6,071 bases of DNA from an uncultured Opitutia bacterium (GTDB lineage: Bacteria > Verrucomicrobiota > Verrucomicrobiia > Opitutales > Opitutaceae): assembly GCA_903938935.1 (NCBI GenBank), contig CAJAFD010000047.1:1-6071 (forward strand), in the 5' to 3' direction. The notes below the pieces were generated by a model. The model was given only the letters and a program-made list of their open reading frames with translations. It ran no database searches and was not told where the DNA came from. The position numbers were made by a program, and so were the translations under genes. The first letter of the stretch is position 1; each line of letters opens with the position of its first letter. This document shows positions 5,952 to 6,071 of this stretch, piece after piece.

Positions 5952-6071
5952 ATGCTTTTTTATTACTCGAGAGCGCACCTGATTTTTTTAGCGGTTTTAA
6001 GCGTGGGGGTGGCGGCAGAGGCGCCGTGGTCGCCGCTTTGGAACGGGCGTGATCTCGAAGGTTGGACGACA
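5952..6071 (+). CDS. Exported DUF1080 / 3-keto-disaccharide hydrolase-like protein, N-terminal fragment
   Basis: Forty codons are visible and the frame is open to the right edge. Residues 1-24 look like a signal peptide, with Arg7 and His9 before a hydrophobic run LIFLAVLSVGVAA (10-22), likely cut near AAEA. The mature part starts PWSPLWNGRDLEGWTT, matching the opening signature of the DUF1080 fold (family pattern: LFNGKDLxGW). That domain is a concanavalin-like beta sandwich now called 3-keto-disaccharide hydrolase in Pfam, and it is very abundant in Verrucomicrobiota and Planctomycetota, where it is tied to extracytoplasmic sugar breakdown. The call rests on one short motif plus the signal peptide, so the family is probable and the substrate unknown. 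It is separated from the FKBP gene by a terminator, so the two are likely independent units. Confidence 0.75.
   Translation, partial: MLFYYSRAHLIFLAVLSVGVAAEAPWSPLWNGRDLEGWTT

Noticed and set aside
1..6071. CRISPR array, insertion sequence, tRNA or phage-like genes
   Set aside because: I saw no regularly spaced direct repeats, transposase motifs, inverted terminal repeats or tRNA cloverleaf. Composition is even across the window.

Overview
The window looks like an ordinary chromosomal segment from a GC-rich bacterium. It most resembles the Verrucomicrobiota, perhaps near Opitutaceae. This rests on the high GC content, a secreted DUF1080-type gene at the right edge, the lack of clear Shine-Dalgarno sequences before any start, and the overall style of the proteins. 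The placement is inference; no rRNA or other phylogenetic marker is present.

Left four fifths (about 1-4833), all on the minus strand. Read in the direction of transcription, the order is: a 635-residue protein with a C-terminal LOG (lysine-decarboxylase-like) domain, then purD, then a small exported protein resembling a degraded S41 peptidase core, then a low-molecular-weight protein phosphatase of the YwlE type, then the first 79 codons of glyA, which runs off the left edge. The gaps are 40 bp, a 4-bp ATGA overlap, 70 bp and 77 bp, with no convincing terminator between them. An operon is therefore likely, at least for LOG-purD-S41-like.

The cluster makes metabolic sense. GlyA (serine hydroxymethyltransferase) makes glycine and methylene-tetrahydrofolate. 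PurD uses glycine to build glycinamide ribonucleotide, and the folate C1 unit feeds later purine steps. LOG-family enzymes characterised elsewhere cleave nucleoside 5'-monophosphates to base and ribose 5-phosphate, so a purine-linked role for the first gene is plausible but unproven.

Right fifth (4834-6071), plus strand. A 148-bp divergent intergenic region leads into a secreted FKBP-type peptidyl-prolyl isomerase, which is followed by a textbook intrinsic terminator. After a 111-bp spacer, the first 40 codons of an exported DUF1080/3-keto-disaccharide-hydrolase-like protein reach the right edge.

I found no mobile element, CRISPR array, tRNA or rRNA. The items most worth a second look are the roughly 450-residue unrecognised N-terminal part of the LOG protein, the S41-like protein that appears to have lost its catalytic serine, and the phosphatase's Val at the residue that sets arginine versus tyrosine specificity in YwlE.
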